Assembly (NCBI GenBank): GCA_001910725.1
Contig: MJGA01000026.1
Span: forward strand, 124,001 to 188,000
From: Phanerodontia chrysosporium
Taxonomy: Eukaryota > Basidiomycota > Agaricomycetes > Polyporales > Phanerochaetaceae
DNA: 64,000 nt
Direction of reading: 5' to 3'
Position 1 is the stretch's first letter. Every line of letters starts with the position of its first letter. The notes beneath the pieces were generated by a model. That model was not told the origin of the DNA and did not search any database. It saw only the letters and a program-made list of their open reading frames with translations. Positions 11,701-20,812 of this stretch are shown here, piece after piece. The position numbers and the translations under genes are program-made.

Positions 11701-14700
11701 CAAAGCAGGAGATAGGAGGACCAATGGTCGCACATTACCTGCTAGGTAATCCTGATCATTATACAAATCGAGAGTTTAAGGTCTTCTTCTGGAAGCCATA
11801 TGTATCAGAGGTTGAGGAGGCTTGGCAAGCTGAAGTAAACACACATCCAACTACGAGTTCAAATCCTACATGTACATCTCAGCAATCTGATCGCTACATA
11901 GAGAAAGTTGTACTTACCAGACAGCGCAGCGGTATAACAGCCAAACGGAAGATTGATGACTACATATACAGGCCGAATGAGCTAAGTCTTATGTCTCTGG
12001 AGGAGTACCTACGTTCCACCACTGTACGTCGTGCCCCTCGTACTAGCAAACAAGAAAGACGTACAGCCATTACTGATGACTCTGAATATGATGCTGTACC
12101 TGATACCACTCATGACATGTCAGATGTGGATGATCTCGATACAGAAGAGTCTACTTACTACCGTTTCCGTGATGGACATCCGCAGGCTGATACACATGTT
12201 GTACAGAGACTTGCTCCTGTACGGTACCCTGTTCTTAACTATGTTGGCGGTATATTACCCAGGAAAGATCGTGGAGATTCTGAGGAGTACTATCGCACTA
12301 TGCTCACTTTGTTCAGTCCCAATGGGTGGAGATCAGGCACTGATCTTAAATCTGTGGGCGAGACTTGGGCACAAGCCTTTGAACGAACAATGTTCAATGA
12401 GCGACATTCTAAAGTTATGAAAAATATGAACTTGCTGTATGAATGTAAGGATGCAGCCCATGAGTTTGCGCGTGGACAAGCTACTTCATCTCGCGGCTCT
12501 GACATGCTTGAATCTTTGGTCGGTGCTGAAGCGGCGAAGTGCTTAAAGGAAGATATTCTCGCAGGAAATACAACAGAGGAGCTTACAGAAGAAGATGTTT
12601 TACTGATGCTAGAGGCTGATTCTTCTGCTGAGTGCAGCAAAACTTTAGCACAACAGCTGGAAATGGAGCGTTATCGTACCGAACTTCAGTCTATGGACGC
12701 AGATGGCAGAACTTTGTTTGGTGTTGAAAGTGTAGCACATCCAGTTCCTGTTCCGTTTCAAAGTACCTATGACGGTGAGTATTGGAGAGAGCATTTAAAA
12801 CGCAGCAGAGATATTGTTCTACAAGAGAACAGAGATAAGCTAGCTGGTGTGTCAGCGACATCTTGCTCATCTCAGTCTAATAGACCGTCTGTGAAGAAGC
12901 GTACACAAACTGTTAACAGTAAGACGTACGCTGAAGATACCGTTCGAGAACTTGCATTAGACGAACTACAAGATCGCACTGAGCAAAGCTGCGCAGTGAC
13001 TGCTTCTTTGAGTACGGTATCCGACATGAATAATGATGCCCTGCGCTTGCTAGCATCTAGTGACCCACAGTTTCTAATCAACACCGTCAGCACCAAGTTC
13101 ACGTTGAATGACGAGCAAAAACGTGCATTCCGCATTGCAGCCATGCATGCAGCAGATGAAAACTCAAAGCCACTGAGAATGATTCTTGCTGGCCATGCTG
13201 GTACGGGGAAATCTCAGGTTATCAAGGTATTACTGTATTTCTTTGAGAAGCGACGTGAATCTCACCGTATACTTGTAGTTGCCCCCACTGGAAGTGCTGC
13301 TGCTAACGTAGGTGGCTCAACGTATCATTCTGTTTTAGGCATTAATGGTCGCAGTTTAAAGGCAAGCAAAAGCACACTCACCGGTGTATACAATCGAACT
13401 AAGGACGTTAAGGTTATCATCTTGGACGAGTTCTCGATGTTAGGCTGCACCGATAACTACACCATCTGTGAAAGACTCAGTGTAGCATTCAACCTTCCCC
13501 TCGATGCGTACGCAGGCAAGCACATCATCATGGCAGGAGACTTTGCGCAGCTTCCACCTCCTGGTAAAGGTAAGTATGCCTTGTACTCAAGTAAGATTGG
13601 CTTACGCACCTCAGCAGGCAAGTTATCCACACAGAAGGCAAGCATCGGCAGAGCGCTGTGGCACTCGTTTACAACTGTAGTGATCTTGCGCGTAAGCATG
13701 AGACAGCGAGGGGAGTCAGCAGAAGATATAAAATTTCGTACTGCACTGTCCAATATGAGATACGCCGCTTGTACACCTGAAGATGTGCAGCTTCTAAAGA
13801 GTAGGGTTGTCGGGAACAGCCCGATGGCTGCTCATATTGGAGATCCTAGATTTCGAAACATCTCGATTATTACGGCATTTAATCGACACAGAGACGTCAT
13901 CAATGAGGTATCATGTGTGCGATTTGCAGCAGAAACTGGAGCAGAACTACATACCTTTCTCTCGCACGATCAGTGGGCTGATAATAAACAACATGACTCT
14001 CTCCGTGACGAGCTGCGGTCGCTTCGTACAACATTGGATCCTAAACGAACCAGTAACTCTGTTACCGCAAGCTTTCAGAGATTGTTATGGGACTTACCGC
14101 CGAAGGATGCTTCACATACTGCTGGTAAACTAACTCTCTGCATGCATATGCCGGTTCTGTTAAAAACCAACGAGGCGACAGAGCTATGTGCGACAAATGG
14201 TGCAGAGGGCATCGTTGTTGGTTGGGATGTTCGCCGTGTGACAGAAGATGGTTCATATCTGAGTACTGTGTTCGTGAGGTTGACCGCTTCGCCTAGGCCA
14301 GTGCAATTGGAAGGCTTACCTCCCAATGTTATTCCTATTGCAACTGTCCGTGAACGCATTCAATGTACCCTGCCGAACGGTCTGGATGTTCATATCTGGC
14401 GAGAGCAGGTGCCTTTGCTGCCAAATTTTGCCATGACAGACTATGCATCTCAAGGAAGAACACGTCCATTCAATCCTGTAGATTTGAGAGGTAGTAGAAC
14501 GCACCTTTCGATGTACACGGCCCTCTCCCGTAGCTCCACTTTGGATGGTACTCTCATTCTATATGACTTTGACGAGCGCAAGATTACCTGTGGTGCCAGC
14601 GAAGAGCTCAAGCGTGAGTTCCGTCAGCTAGAAGTACTTGACGACGTTACCCGGCTACGAGAAATGGGGCAACTGCCTTTTGACCTTGCAGACCTTCCTA

Positions 14701-15953
14701 GATCGCAGGTAATAGCTCTGTACCAGGAGTGGAGAGGAGCCTCTTACGTACATTCATTAGTGCACAAAGCTCTCGATTGGTCTGCTGATCCATGCAATGC
14801 ATTAAACCCACTTTACACTCGACGTGGCACAGATACAAGTGAGCAGGTATGGCGCTTGGCAGAAGCTGCTGGTGGTGGACGAAAGCGCAAGGTATCAGCG
14901 TTAAGTGAGATTGAAGCTGTTTCTCAGAACATACCTCGAACATCTCATGTTGCTCTCAAGCAGCCTTCTGCTGTAGTCGTGGATGTTGCGCAACGTCCTC
15001 GGACGCCGCCATCGAGCGCCCTGAGCACCTCATCAGTATTGACGCCGCCAGTTGGATCTCGCTGGGACGCCGAAAACTGGAGTTGCGCATACGACGCTTT
15101 GTTCTCAGTTCTCTTCAACGCGTTCACTGAAGAATCTCGGTCTTCTGGTACCCATGTCCTGGAACAAATTCACTCCCAGCTAGCCAATCGGTTAGTGCTT
15201 GAAGCTCTCTACGGTGGCTTTACACGCGTTGTGAACGACTGCACTCAAACTCTCGAAACTGTCCGTGACAACGTGCGTGGTATCTTGTATACATTGTCGA
15301 TGCAGTCCTTTCCAACTGGAAGATCCTTCACTGACTTAGATGCGCTTTGCAGAGTTGTTTTCGCGCTGAATACTCCTATGCTGTCTCGCGTATCGACTTG
15401 CCGATTTTGCGACCTCCTCTCTTCAGACACGGCATCTGTGCAAGCTCAGCATCAAAGCTGTGTAATAGTGGCCACCTCTCTTCTGTGGAACAACAGTTCT
15501 GACTTGCCTACTCTCGTAGGAACTCAGAACATCCTGTCTACCTTCTCCGTTCCGATCAACAACACGGATTGCCGACGATGCAGGTCTATAGGTACAGTCT
15601 TCACCACCTCTCGCATTTATAACCCCCCTCCTCCATTCTTGGTATTCGAGATCCACTTGGATGACGTCGCTATGCCCCAGGTCTTCATTGATCAATGCCT
15701 CTCTTTGTTCGCAGACACTCAGACATTTGCGTATGACCTGTTCGGTGTCATATATCTAGCTAACAACCACTTCACCTCTAGATATGTGGACATGCACCAG
15801 CGTGTTTGGTACTACGATGGTCTATCGCAACAAAGGCACTACACCTACGAAGAACACATTCAGCATGTTCGCCTCGCCAATACACCTCAAGGTGCTCGAG
15901 CATGTGCGATACTTTATAAATTATCACACCGGACTACTGCTACTACACTCTAA
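8727..15953 (+). CDS. Helitron RepHel transposase (HUH endonuclease plus PIF1-type helicase)
   Basis: A single 2,408-codon exon without stops. The open frame extends upstream to 8604, but 8727 is the first in-frame ATG. The Helitron-like N region begins around residue 511 (RRAHASALLMYHDRRF). The HUH motif is LHLHMLIW with His732 and His734; the two tyrosines of the Y2 nickase are Tyr934 and Tyr938 in AYVTDYITK. The PIF1-type helicase has Walker A AGHAGTGKS (1488-1496), Walker B LDEFSMLG (Asp1567-Glu1568), and later motifs YASQGRT and TALSRS. After the helicase is a separate region with NWSCAYDAL (Cys2120) and NNHFTSRYV (His2348) followed by WYYDG, resembling the Cys and His boxes of ubiquitin- or Ulp-type cysteine peptidases. 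The protein should nick and peel single-stranded DNA for rolling-circle transposition. All catalytic residues are present, so it may be active. Confidence 0.97.
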   Translation: MSFHLLGGASNTRKFSMFQVSSLRPYPVLAGTLQDLQDEEFVAFDSLTFVAPSASSSADRVVTLSVPIHVLVPELKINHLRLVSKAHELRTGCALNRQALEDALLAHQCTKSCPSYSLFTRPLLRRPDPPVLSTVNNPDSLSIPILSAPNLTCFPPKPASVSVAAKLVSDFTIQCSADMLSESACSVCGQLTLKRSQEVVPCDSTLFRILEMPGVTRAVSHTSAHPSTLSGPVLCNAGLATTTSGQVASVCSVCMNALRKYRLPRLALANGLWLGDVPPQLSLLNFAEKLVVARYRHNVCIVQVDRSGYKMNGNAVVFSQPVVKFMSVLPPPREDMEEILAIMFTGPSKPTISDYKRTPLLIRKNMVWDALQWLRLNHRDYADVQLSERNLLTYPTDLPPVEPFHFASDGQPVMESLSVHDNGSERGTNSGMCPFSVHGMTGDELDTLEKDSIIIRALRHLRNGGTILGYGRKKDPVSIYDNPNLYPGMFPWLFPYGYGGFENSMMTKKVGRRAHASALLMYHDRRFQTDEYFIFIVFNQLQISDCSRGGYVLTQRKNFTDVSEKILDIDVPTLDRIIERGKQDGFVKPDGSDSERKCFDLLTYIDHVSGHVSASQAQKKYQRNELKSMIYEYGMPALFVTFANAPAKSPLVMYLCGVPIDLDSYWEQMPGSDIRNKLMASNPVACARFFHHMVKLFITVVLKFDSDAETGLFGKTEAYYGTVESQGRLALHLHMLIWICGNFSAQELRDKVLQNEDSFREELIAWLESCQKGEFSTGTCQQVGELLKTQYTSTSSTASDIANWDAQNSEECEQGKLHATLRLAKPPPQLHTEAERSLWYMEMLEEADEIVYRSNLHTKRHDRGCRRTDGQCRARFPRDLHPYTSFDEVSGAVILKKHEPWINTYNPVLSYLMRCNTDVTCLLSGTMVKAIVAYVTDYITKMSLKTHTIFEVVRLVLQREDKAIEVAHQAGSTRAPMTARGLISRVVNSLTAKQEIGGPMVAHYLLGNPDHYTNREFKVFFWKPYVSEVEEAWQAEVNTHPTTSSNPTCTSQQSDRYIEKVVLTRQRSGITAKRKIDDYIYRPNELSLMSLEEYLRSTTVRRAPRTSKQERRTAITDDSEYDAVPDTTHDMSDVDDLDTEESTYYRFRDGHPQADTHVVQRLAPVRYPVLNYVGGILPRKDRGDSEEYYRTMLTLFSPNGWRSGTDLKSVGETWAQAFERTMFNERHSKVMKNMNLLYECKDAAHEFARGQATSSRGSDMLESLVGAEAAKCLKEDILAGNTTEELTEEDVLLMLEADSSAECSKTLAQQLEMERYRTELQSMDADGRTLFGVESVAHPVPVPFQSTYDGEYWREHLKRSRDIVLQENRDKLAGVSATSCSSQSNRPSVKKRTQTVNSKTYAEDTVRELALDELQDRTEQSCAVTASLSTVSDMNNDALRLLASSDPQFLINTVSTKFTLNDEQKRAFRIAAMHAADENSKPLRMILAGHAGTGKSQVIKVLLYFFEKRRESHRILVVAPTGSAAANVGGSTYHSVLGINGRSLKASKSTLTGVYNRTKDVKVIILDEFSMLGCTDNYTICERLSVAFNLPLDAYAGKHIIMAGDFAQLPPPGKGKYALYSSKIGLRTSAGKLSTQKASIGRALWHSFTTVVILRVSMRQRGESAEDIKFRTALSNMRYAACTPEDVQLLKSRVVGNSPMAAHIGDPRFRNISIITAFNRHRDVINEVSCVRFAAETGAELHTFLSHDQWADNKQHDSLRDELRSLRTTLDPKRTSNSVTASFQRLLWDLPPKDASHTAGKLTLCMHMPVLLKTNEATELCATNGAEGIVVGWDVRRVTEDGSYLSTVFVRLTASPRPVQLEGLPPNVIPIATVRERIQCTLPNGLDVHIWREQVPLLPNFAMTDYASQGRTRPFNPVDLRGSRTHLSMYTALSRSSTLDGTLILYDFDERKITCGASEELKREFRQLEVLDDVTRLREMGQLPFDLADLPRSQVIALYQEWRGASYVHSLVHKALDWSADPCNALNPLYTRRGTDTSEQVWRLAEAAGGGRKRKVSALSEIEAVSQNIPRTSHVALKQPSAVVVDVAQRPRTPPSSALSTSSVLTPPVGSRWDAENWSCAYDALFSVLFNAFTEESRSSGTHVLEQIHSQLANRLVLEALYGGFTRVVNDCTQTLETVRDNVRGILYTLSMQSFPTGRSFTDLDALCRVVFALNTPMLSRVSTCRFCDLLSSDTASVQAQHQSCVIVATSLLWNNSSDLPTLVGTQNILSTFSVPINNTDCRRCRSIGTVFTTSRIYNPPPPFLVFEIHLDDVAMPQVFIDQCLSLFADTQTFAYDLFGVIYLANNHFTSRYVDMHQRVWYYDGLSQQRHYTYEEHIQHVRLANTPQGARACAILYKLSHRTTATTL

Positions 15954-15975
15954 CACACAGATGATACGTAACCGT

Positions 15976-17005
15976 CTATCCTTCAACCATGGACGGGTCA
16001 TCCTGGTCGAACTCAAAGGTATCTCCAGGAGACGTCTGAGCCGCCTGTTTGATGACCGCCGCCTCACGCTGAGGAAGCAGCTGAATCACCCGACGAAGAC
16101 GCATTCCAACTGTTACATGGAACCTCCCTTCCTTCATGTACGTCGTGATATCTATATTAGCCGCCACCTCAACGAAATCACCCTGCCGAAAGCGTTTGAA
16201 GTCGCAGCGCCGAACGGCCTTCTCGAATTGAAAGCCTAGCTGCAGCCTCTCGGTGATGCGCCACATGGAATCGACCTTGTCAGCCCAGCGCTCTGGGTCT
16301 TCGAGTACCGAAAGCTTGACCTTCGGAGCTGTGAGTACGGGCGATACCTGAAACTTGATCAGTACACCTTAAGTTGACGTATACAACCCCAGCTTACCTT
16401 GGTGAACACCCTCTTCTCGAAGCGCAGCTGGCTACCACTGTCTGCTGGACAGTCCCTGTTGAAGTGCTCAAGAACTAGGGCCTTGAGTCGTGTCAAACCA
16501 TTGCACTGGGACGCAAAGGCAGGGTGACCATCGACTCCACACAACTGCACCATTTGAACAGCGCGTTGAGGTTGGTCTCGCCTGCCGCTCAAGTATCAAT
16601 GACCGTGAATCTCGTATATTGCTTGTTTGCTCACCCGTTCCAGTTCCCGAAGGGACCTAGTCTTGCCTCCTCGATGAAGCCTTGAAATCTTAGCTCCACT
16701 TCACGCCTCATACTTTCGTTGGATACGTTCGGTGTCCGATAGAAGACAACTGATCGGCGACTTGGATCAGACGGACTGGCCCTCTTGCCAATATAACACC
16801 AGTCTTCTAAGGCATCGACAGTAGATGGTACTATATCCTGAGGCTTGAGAGTGGACTGAGGCTGGTCTCCTCGAGCGAGCACAGGTAGGCCCTTAGGCCA
16901 ACTATCTCGGACGAGAGCGGTACCATCTGAAGAGCATCACATGTGAGCCCACATCATTCTAAGCGCAGAGTATTGGCCCTGACCTTCCAACATAAAGAGA
17001 GACAT
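15976..17005 (-). CDS. Helitron-associated protein, possible OB-fold ssDNA-binding
   Basis: Four exons join cleanly. A 22-nt first exon (16984-17005) encodes MSLFMLE, then GTALVRDSWPKGLPVLARG, a middle exon with VQMVQLCGVDGHPAFASQ, and a last exon running to the stop at 15976. The last exon contains RFRQGDFVEVAANIDITTY followed by FHVTVGMRLRRVIQLLP. This alternation around a GDFVEV turn looks like an OB-fold barrel, the fold of replication protein A. That is a pattern judgement, not a database match. The gene is convergent with RepHel with 22 bp between stop codons, and divergent from the next plus-strand gene. In plants some Helitrons carry RPA-like genes, which makes an ssDNA-binding role plausible. 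A captured host gene is the alternative. Confidence 0.7.
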
Positions 17006-17348
17006 GATAGCAAGTAGGCGGTGTTTCGGGGGAAAGACGTGAACGTTCACAAACGCTGTCTTCGCTGCGCCCGTCCGAACCCAAATAAACTCTGCATTAT
17101 ATAAGCAGATTTCCTGCTTTGTCTCTCCGGTGAGCGGAGTCCCTCTTCATATGAACGATCGACGGGAGCGGTCACATTTGTAAGGCACCGCATTTCCACC
17201 TGCTCCACCGCATTGAAGAATGCCGGGGGCTCGTTTCAGACTCTGCCCAGCAAATCTCACGTAAGTTTTTTTTTCCCTTGCAAATTTCGCGTATTTAACC
17301 CTTCAGGTTTGCGACCCTCCGGTTGCAGCCTCCACTCTTGTCTCTATC
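17006..17348. promoter_or_regulatory. Divergent promoter of the two small Helitron-associated genes
   Basis: A palindromic TTATATAA lies at 17097-17104, about 92 bases upstream of the minus-strand start, and a TATTTAA near 17292 lies about 57 bases upstream of the plus-strand start. Position and motif suggest one TATA element per gene. Confidence 0.45.
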
Positions 17349-18706
17349 ATGGCACCAGCCACTCCAACGAAAACTGCCAATAAGCGTCGTGCTGACGGTG
17401 ACTCTGCCACTGTGGGCAGCCCACCCAAGAAGACAAGGTGAGTGGTAATATTTCGATCATGCTACCTGCTCCCTGGCTCATACGTTCGCTTGTAAGGTCT
17501 CAAGACCAGAATGAGGCGCAGACTACTGAGTTAGCCCACGCTAACTCAACGCAGGAGACCGAAAGTGATCTCAGTGTTCCTGGAACCGTGGTACGTCTCA
17601 CACTCTGACATTCATGTCTTCTCGCCGATGTTTGCTCATCTCTCGCATAGACAGATGCCGCGACCTTAGAGAACACCGCCATCCAACATGCGCAGCCAAC
17701 CGTCAGTCACGCCGCTCGCCCCCATCCCCTGCCTGTTGTCAGCGAGACACTTGTCGAGCAGCGACTCCCCCTTCAAGCCCTCACGCTTGGTGCGCAAGTT
17801 TCAACTGAGGTATAGTCATGTTCAAGCTGCTTGCTGTCTTCAGTATATGCTTACAAAAGTTGCTTCGGATAGGCTGCTGCTGTCATACCCACTTATCAAA
17901 CTGTAGGCATCGCAGATCGGTCGTACTTCTCAGAGTACTATGTCACGCGCTTCAATAAGCTCCTCACGTACGCCAACTCTGCTTGCTATGCCGTACAGCG
18001 TCTCCCTGCTTCTCTTGACTGGGGTCGTCCCGGTGCCGGAGCAGACAACAAAAGTGCCTACATGTGTGAGGTGGGCGGCACTAGAGAAGTCACCGTCTGG
18101 ATCCTCGGCGAGTGGATCAGTGCGACTCGAAGGAACAAGAAGACGGGCACAATCTCGAAGCAGCTTAGTGCTGGGGTGAAGCCGTTGCTTGCCACTGACA
18201 CAGCCTGGTGCGCCGACTTCCTAAGCAAGAAATCGATGCCCCCTCTTCGTACGTTCCATGTGTTTCTGCCAGTATCCTAGGCTTGACAAGTTTCAATAGC
18301 TCTGTCGCAGAACTACGCCGACGTCGGGGTGTGGGCAAGGTGCTGGTTACAGCTTAAGGACGTTCCAGCTTACGACGTACGTCGACAGACCATCGTCGTC
18401 ATTATATTTACTGAATATTTACTCCTCTAGCACGAATCAGTAAACGCATTCCGCGAGTGCTATGACGCTCGGAACGGTCTCAAGCGCGGCGGAAACCACG
18501 AGTCTATCAGTGTCTCTGACATAGCCCAGAACGATGTAGTTCTGCTAGAGGCCAGGCTGCACCGCTGGCCGACTGGGTCAGCAAAGAGCAAGACTACTTG
18601 GACTACGTGGATGTCACAGCTTGAGCTCCGTAAGGTGTACCTCATCTGTGCAGTTCAACCCCTCCTTCAGGGTGACGCAGGCCCTGCAGATCAGGAGGAG
18701 ATCTAG
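17349..18706 (+). CDS. Helitron-associated protein of unknown function, possible DNA-binding
   Basis: Six exons join in frame. The N-terminus MAPATPTKTANKRRADGDS carries a basic PPKKTR patch that could be a nuclear signal. A Gln/Thr/Ala-rich linker leads to a conserved-looking core: RSYFSEYYVTRFNKLLTYA, REVTVWILGEWISATRRNK, NYADVGVWARCWLQLKDVP, then HESISVSDIAQNDVVLLEA and WTTWMSQLELRKVYLI, stopping at 18706. The later part, with VSDIAQNDVVLLEARL, could form a beta barrel, but I cannot name a family. It starts 343 bp from the minus-strand companion and follows RepHel, so I treat it as part of the element. It could also be a captured host gene. Confidence 0.7.
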
Positions 18707-18993
18707 GACTACTGCTACTCTGCCTGTCGGTGTGGATCGTTATATACCGTCCTCATGTCATGGTTTCCTCCTCCCTGACATGTACTATATACACCACACA
18801 ATGCACGTTCTGTCTGCAGCATGGGCCCAGTGTGAACTCACCAAATTCTGGCTCGCTCGCGGATGAAAAAAGCCTAGACGAAAATTTCCCCCCTCGAATG
18901 AAAATTTTCGCTTGTTCATCTATAAAAAGTCCATTTGAATATAAGACAAGACTCCTTCACTTCGTCTTCACGTCTCTATCACTTTCTAAACCG
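18707..18993 (+). promoter_or_regulatory. Palindrome and TATA box upstream of the F-box gene
   Basis: CGAAAATTT at 18879-18887 and AAATTTTCG at 18902-18910 form a 9-bp stem with a 14-nt loop. A TATAAAAA element follows at 18921-18928, about 70 bases upstream of the ATG at 18994. The TATA placement is good. The palindrome could be a regulatory site or a transposon-end hairpin, but no CTRR follows it. Confidence 0.5.
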
Positions 18994-20296
18994 ATGGGTG
19001 ACCATTTTCCTAGCGAACTGACAGATCTCATCATAGACGAACTCGCCGAAGATCCAACCTCTCTACAGCGCTGCTCTCTCGTGGCGAAGAAATTTGTCCA
19101 TCGCAGTAGGACCCATCTATTCAGCACCATCAGTATTCGTGGCTATCGATCTACAGAAGACGTCACCCTGGCCGTATCAGCCTTTATCAAGAACTGCGCT
19201 CACATACTGCATCTCATCAAGCGTCTCGTCTTGCTGGGTGTCCCCTACGACCCAGAATGGTGGACGCCCTGCAAGCTCGACATGTGCACAATCCAAGAGT
19301 GCCTCTGCAAGATGACACAGCTGGATGAGCTCGTGCTCACTGGTATTTTTTGGTCAGATTGCATGCACCCTGGCGGCTGTGCAAACGAGAGCGTACCAAG
19401 GCCCTTCAAACTTCTCTCTCTATCAAACGTACGAGCGTACACAGGCAGCCCTGCACCACTGTCCTTGTTGCGGGTTTCTTCGAACATAGACACCCTCGTG
19501 TTGTCAGACGTTCAGTGGTTCCCACACCGCGACATCCACTTCGACAGGCTGCTCACCATGCCCACCAGCCACTCCATGCAGGCGGTGCTCGTACGCTTCC
19601 CTACTACTCGGGAAGGAATGGATAGCAATATGCCGTTCGCACCTTCGCTCTCTCGCTTGGCGTTACACAACGTGGCACCTGAGCACGACAAGCAGATAAG
19701 CGACTATCTGTCTGGTGCACAACACTCCCTTACCTCGTTGGATTTGCTCCTCGCAAGACCGTATGAAAGTATGTCCCATTGTTCCATCTACAAAGGCACA
19801 GTTTTGACTGCGCCAATCAGGCTACAACGTGCAAGGAGACATTGTACCACGGACCTTAACAGTGCTCCGCTCATGCAATGCTCTTGTGAGCCTTCGCGTA
19901 GGCCTCGTCATGCCTCATGCGTTTGATGGGCCCGAAATGGACCTGCAGCGTGCACTTGTCAAAATACTGGCAGCCGCATCGAAGACTGTACAAGACGTAA
20001 CACTCACTTTCCTATGCCACGATGATGGAATACTAGACTTCGACGAATACCTAACACACCGGGTTAGCTGGAGCAAGATGCAGGACGAGCTGCTCAAGAT
20101 GGGGAACCTGCGACGAGTCGAGGTGCACATAGGCACTGACAGTCCTATGTTCTGCTGCTTCCTCCCAGGCTGTGTTCTATCCCACGTGGAGCAGAATCTA
20201 GAAGACGTCAGAGCTACAGGTCAGCTCTTCGTTACTTATAATGTGTCTAGCCCTCTCACCTGTGAGATACTCTGCAGTGCATTGTTGTCGACGTAA
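18994..20296 (+). CDS. F-box protein
   Basis: The ATG at 18994 gives MGDHFPSELTDLIIDELAED, followed by LQRCSLVAKKFVHRSRTHLF, the usual layout of an Agaricomycete F-box: a Leu-Pro-x-Glu-Leu-like start, then a C-S-L-V stretch and an Arg-rich helix end. The rest is a leucine-rich-like region with short strands such as LDELVLTGIFW, LKLLSLSNVRAY and LVLSDVQWF. One intron (19769-19820) closes in frame; the stop is at 20294-20296. Such proteins recruit targets to SCF ubiquitin ligases through Skp1; the target is unknown. It lies inside the inverted Y repeats between the Helitron genes and repeat X, so it could be carried cargo. Confidence 0.8.
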
Positions 20297-20439
20297 CAGC
20301 ACGCTGCTTCAACTCCCTGTGAACACGTTACACGCTTTACCTGGTACTTGACGGCTTGGACCATCTTCAACACTTCTATTGTATATACGCTGTCGATAGT
20401 CTCAATGGCTACTCGCGAGAGAGAGAAGTACTTCGCTGC

Positions 20440-20795
20440 TCACGGCGAACATGCCACCCGAGGTGACCCCAGACTCTGAGGTGGTGGAAGCGCCCGACAA
20501 CATCCATTTAAAGATTAGAATTGTTGGGGATTATTGTGTCTAGAAATGGCATAAACGGACTGTTGGACCAATAGGCCACCCCAGGAAATACTCCATATGG
20601 CTGAGAAGTGAGCATAAAACGACTCCCGAGCCTAGACTGACGACACCACACCACCGGCACATTAGCGCCTGCCGTTCCCGGTTAGAAGACTCACAAAAGT
20701 TTCAAGTCTGTACTGTACTTACTACACTTTCTTGCGAATACTCATAAACCGGGAATCGGTCAGCGCGCGAAGCGAACTGCGCACAAGTTGAAGCT
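20440..20795 (+). repeat. Repeat X, right copy
   Basis: Inverted counterpart of 4525-4871. It lies directly upstream of repeat Y on the same strand, whereas on the left the X copy lies outside Y. The two ends are therefore not simple mirror images. No intact reading frame spans it. Confidence 0.7.
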
Positions 20796-20812
20796 TGAAG
20801 ACGCGCAGAGAC

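Larger units (their letters stand above)
5637..18706 (+). mobile_element. Autonomous Helitron, coding core with companion genes (minimum extent)
   Basis: The interval holds an intact RepHel gene and three spliced genes packed around it: AT-hook (minus), RepHel (plus), OB-like (minus, stop codons 22 bp apart from RepHel) and a second small gene (plus, divergent across 343 bp). Composition is AT-richer than flanking genes. The true ends are not established: I found no convincing 5' TC or 3' CTRR terminus with its hairpin. The inverted repeats at 4998-5075 and 20813-20891 may be the outer borders of a larger unit. RepHel is Helitron-class without doubt; membership of the three companions is inferred from spacing and composition. 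Confidence 0.8.
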
